A stretch of DNA of 64,000 bases from Mycolicibacterium neoaurum ATCC 25795 (lineage in GTDB: Bacteria; Actinomycetota; Actinomycetes; Mycobacteriales; Mycobacteriaceae), in assembly GCF_000691525.1 (NCBI RefSeq), contig NZ_JMDW01000009.1:62001-126000 (forward strand). Reading direction: 5' to 3'. Shown here in pieces: positions 62,969 to 64,000 of this stretch; within the stretch, counting starts at the first letter, position 1; each line of letters begins with the position of its first letter. The position numbers and the translations under genes are program-made. Below the pieces are notes generated by a model, which worked only from the letters and a program-made list of their open reading frames with translations, searched no databases and had not been told where the DNA came from.

Positions 62969-62994
62969 GGAACCAACGGGCCGCCGAGGGCGTT
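62969..62994 (+). promoter_or_regulatory. Candidate SigE-type (ECF) promoter of clgR
   Basis: GGAACC (62969-62974), 16 bases, then CGTT (62991-62994), matching the mycobacterial ECF consensus GGAAC with CGTT. It ends 9 bases before the clgR ATG, so the transcript would be leaderless or nearly so. In M. tuberculosis clgR is a SigE target. Confidence 0.6.
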
Positions 62995-63003
62995 GACCCA
63001 TGT

Positions 63004-63321
63004 ATGACGACACTGCTGCGTGAGGTGATCGGCGACGTGCTGCGTGGCGCACGGACCGGGCAGGGGCGGACGCTGCGTGAGGTGTCCGACGCGGCCCGGG
63101 TCAGTCTCGGTTATCTGTCCGAGGTCGAGCGGGGCCGCAAGGAAGCTTCCAGCGAGCTGCTCAGCGCCATCTGCGATGCCCTGGAGATCCCGATGTCGCG
63201 GGTGCTCTTCGACGCCGGTGAGCAGCTGGCCCGCCAGGAGCATGCCGCCGGCGGCGTGACGGGCATCGACGCCGCCACCAAGGTCGTGATCCCGCAGGTT
63301 GTGTCCATGGCGGTGGCTTGA
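63004..63321 (+). CDS. clgR: Clp gene regulator ClgR (Cro/C1-type HTH)
   Basis: 105-residue activator of Clp protease and envelope-stress genes. The HTH_3 domain is around [40 protein letters not shown]; the short C-terminal tail ends [12 protein letters not shown], with small hydrophobic residues like those that make ClgR a Clp substrate. The preceding ECF-type promoter and the following pspA reproduce the clgR-pspA module of M. tuberculosis. Confidence 0.92.
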   Translation: MTTLLREVIGDVLRGARTGQGRTLREVSDAARVSLGYLSEVERGRKEASSELLSAICDALEIPMSRVLFDAGEQLARQEHAAGGVTGIDAATKVVIPQVVSMAVA

Positions 63322-63390
63322 TCGGGTGCTGAAACGATAGGTTGACCCCAAGACGTTGCGCACCTCCGAACTACGAAGGCGGGAAACTTC

Positions 63391-64000
63391 ATGGCCAATC
63401 CGTTCGTCAAGGCGTGGAAGTACCTCATGGCGCTGTTCAGCTCCAAGGTCGACGAGTATGCCGATCCGAAGGTGCAGATCCAGCAGGCGATCGAGGACGC
63501 TCAACGCCAGCATCAGGCCCTGACCCAGCAGGCCGCACAGGTCATCGGCAACCAGCGTCAGTTGGAGATGCGGCTCAATCGGCAGTTGGCCGATATCGAG
63601 AAGCTGCAGGCCAACGTCCGCCAGGCGCTGACGCTCGCCGATCAGGCCACCGCGGCCGGTGACGCCGCCAAGGCCACCGAGTACACCAATGCCGCCGAGG
63701 CGTTCGCCGCTCAGCTGGTGACCGCCGAACAGAGCGTCGAGGACCTCAAGGCGCTGCACGACCAGTCGCTGCAGGCCGCCGGCCAGGCCAAGAAGGCCGT
63801 CGAGCAGAACGCGATGGTGCTGCAGCAGAAGATCGCCGAGCGCACCAAGCTGTTGAGCCAGCTGGAGCAAGCCAAGATGCAGGAGCAGGTCAGCGCCTCG
63901 CTGCGGTCCATGAGCGAGATCTCCGCACCGGGCACCACCCCGAACCTCGACGAGGTGCGCGAGAAGATCGAGCGTCGGTACGCCAATGCGATGGGTGCCA
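63391..64000 (+). CDS. pspA: Phage-shock protein A / 35-kDa antigen (3' truncated)
   Basis: Peripheral inner-membrane coiled-coil protein (PspA/IM30) that oligomerises to protect the membrane under stress. The window shows about 203 residues: N-terminal amphipathic stretch [16 protein letters not shown], then continuous heptad-rich helices with many Gln and Ala to the window end, where the frame is still open. GGCGGG lies upstream of the ATG. ClgR, encoded just upstream, activates this gene in M. tuberculosis. Confidence 0.94.
   Translation, partial: MANPFVKAWKYLMALFSSKVDEYADPKVQIQQAIEDAQRQHQALTQQAAQVIGNQRQLEMRLNRQLADIEKLQANVRQALTLADQATAAGDAAKATEYTNAAEAFAAQLVTAEQSVEDLKALHDQSLQAAGQAKKAVEQNAMVLQQKIAERTKLLSQLEQAKMQEQVSASLRSMSEISAPGTTPNLDEVREKIERRYANAMGA

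Noticed and set aside
61792-63870. 692-codon open frame on the minus strand covering pgsA3, clgR and part of pspA
   Set aside because: Only its last 173 codons look like a protein (the acetyltransferase). The rest is antisense to well-supported genes, and long antisense frames are common at this GC content.

Overview
The window is high-GC actinobacterial chromosome. Gene content and order point to a fast-growing Mycobacterium (Mycolicibacterium type). Many conserved blocks can be matched from memory to M. tuberculosis: infB-rbfA-nrnA-dinF; metallophosphoesterase-pptT-truB; mntR/ribF-rpsO-lppU-pnp-pepR; ald/aldR; dapB; thyA-dfrA; dapA-rnj; ftsK; the Rv2747-like acetyltransferase, pgsA3, clgR and pspA. 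A class A beta-lactamase between pepR and ald, and several catabolic operons, fit an environmental species. No rRNA, tRNA, insertion sequence, phage or CRISPR was seen. No gene-free stretch exceeds about 300 bases.

Layout. 1-5.5 kb: translation and RNA-turnover genes (infB, cut at its 5' end, then rbfA and nrnA) and a MATE exporter. 5.5-6.4 kb: an antigen-85-like mycolyltransferase. 6.6-23.1 kb: a catabolic island made of two regulons. Regulon A has an NMT1/SsuA-type ABC transporter (6.6-9.4 kb, minus), a LacI repressor (minus), and a tightly overlapping plus-strand operon: Gfo/Idh oxidoreductase, DUF993 aldolase-like protein, sugar-phosphate isomerase and glycerate kinase. The same 14-bp palindrome lies just downstream of the -10 of both promoters, which ties the parts together. 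Regulon B is a seven-gene minus-strand operon: ribose-type binding protein, Zn-dehydrogenase, FGGY kinase, SorC regulator, RbsA, RbsC and DeoC. Its layout recalls lsr and erythritol operons but matches neither. The two regulons meet in a 36-bp tail-to-tail overlap.

23.1-33 kb: echA16-like crotonase, DUF2277 and DUF1802 proteins, a CocE-type hydrolase, a DUF3558 protein, then metallophosphoesterase-pptT-truB, an SRPBCC protein, mntR with its operator, ribF, rpsO and a lipoprotein. 33-42 kb: pnp with a structured leader and a strong terminator, an unusual Rieske/glutamate-synthase fusion, pepR, a Tat/lipoprotein beta-lactamase, and the divergent ald/aldR pair. 42-50 kb: epimerase, META lipoprotein, dapB and associated small genes, dienelactone hydrolase, thyA-dfrA and a YcaQ-type DNA glycosylase. 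49.5-52 kb: a membrane GGDEF protein behind repeats and a palindrome, a degenerate SDR and a deaminase. No thyX is seen beside dapA. 52-59 kb: dapA-rnj, then a minus-strand set (SulP-carbonic anhydrase fusion, monooxygenase, mycofactocin-type SDR, methyltransferase). 59-64 kb: ftsK, acetyltransferase, pgsA3, clgR with an ECF-type promoter, and pspA, cut at the window end.

The most promising undescribed system is regulon A: a substrate imported by an NMT1-type transporter and probably degraded oxidatively through a DUF993 aldolase to glycerate, under one LacI repressor.
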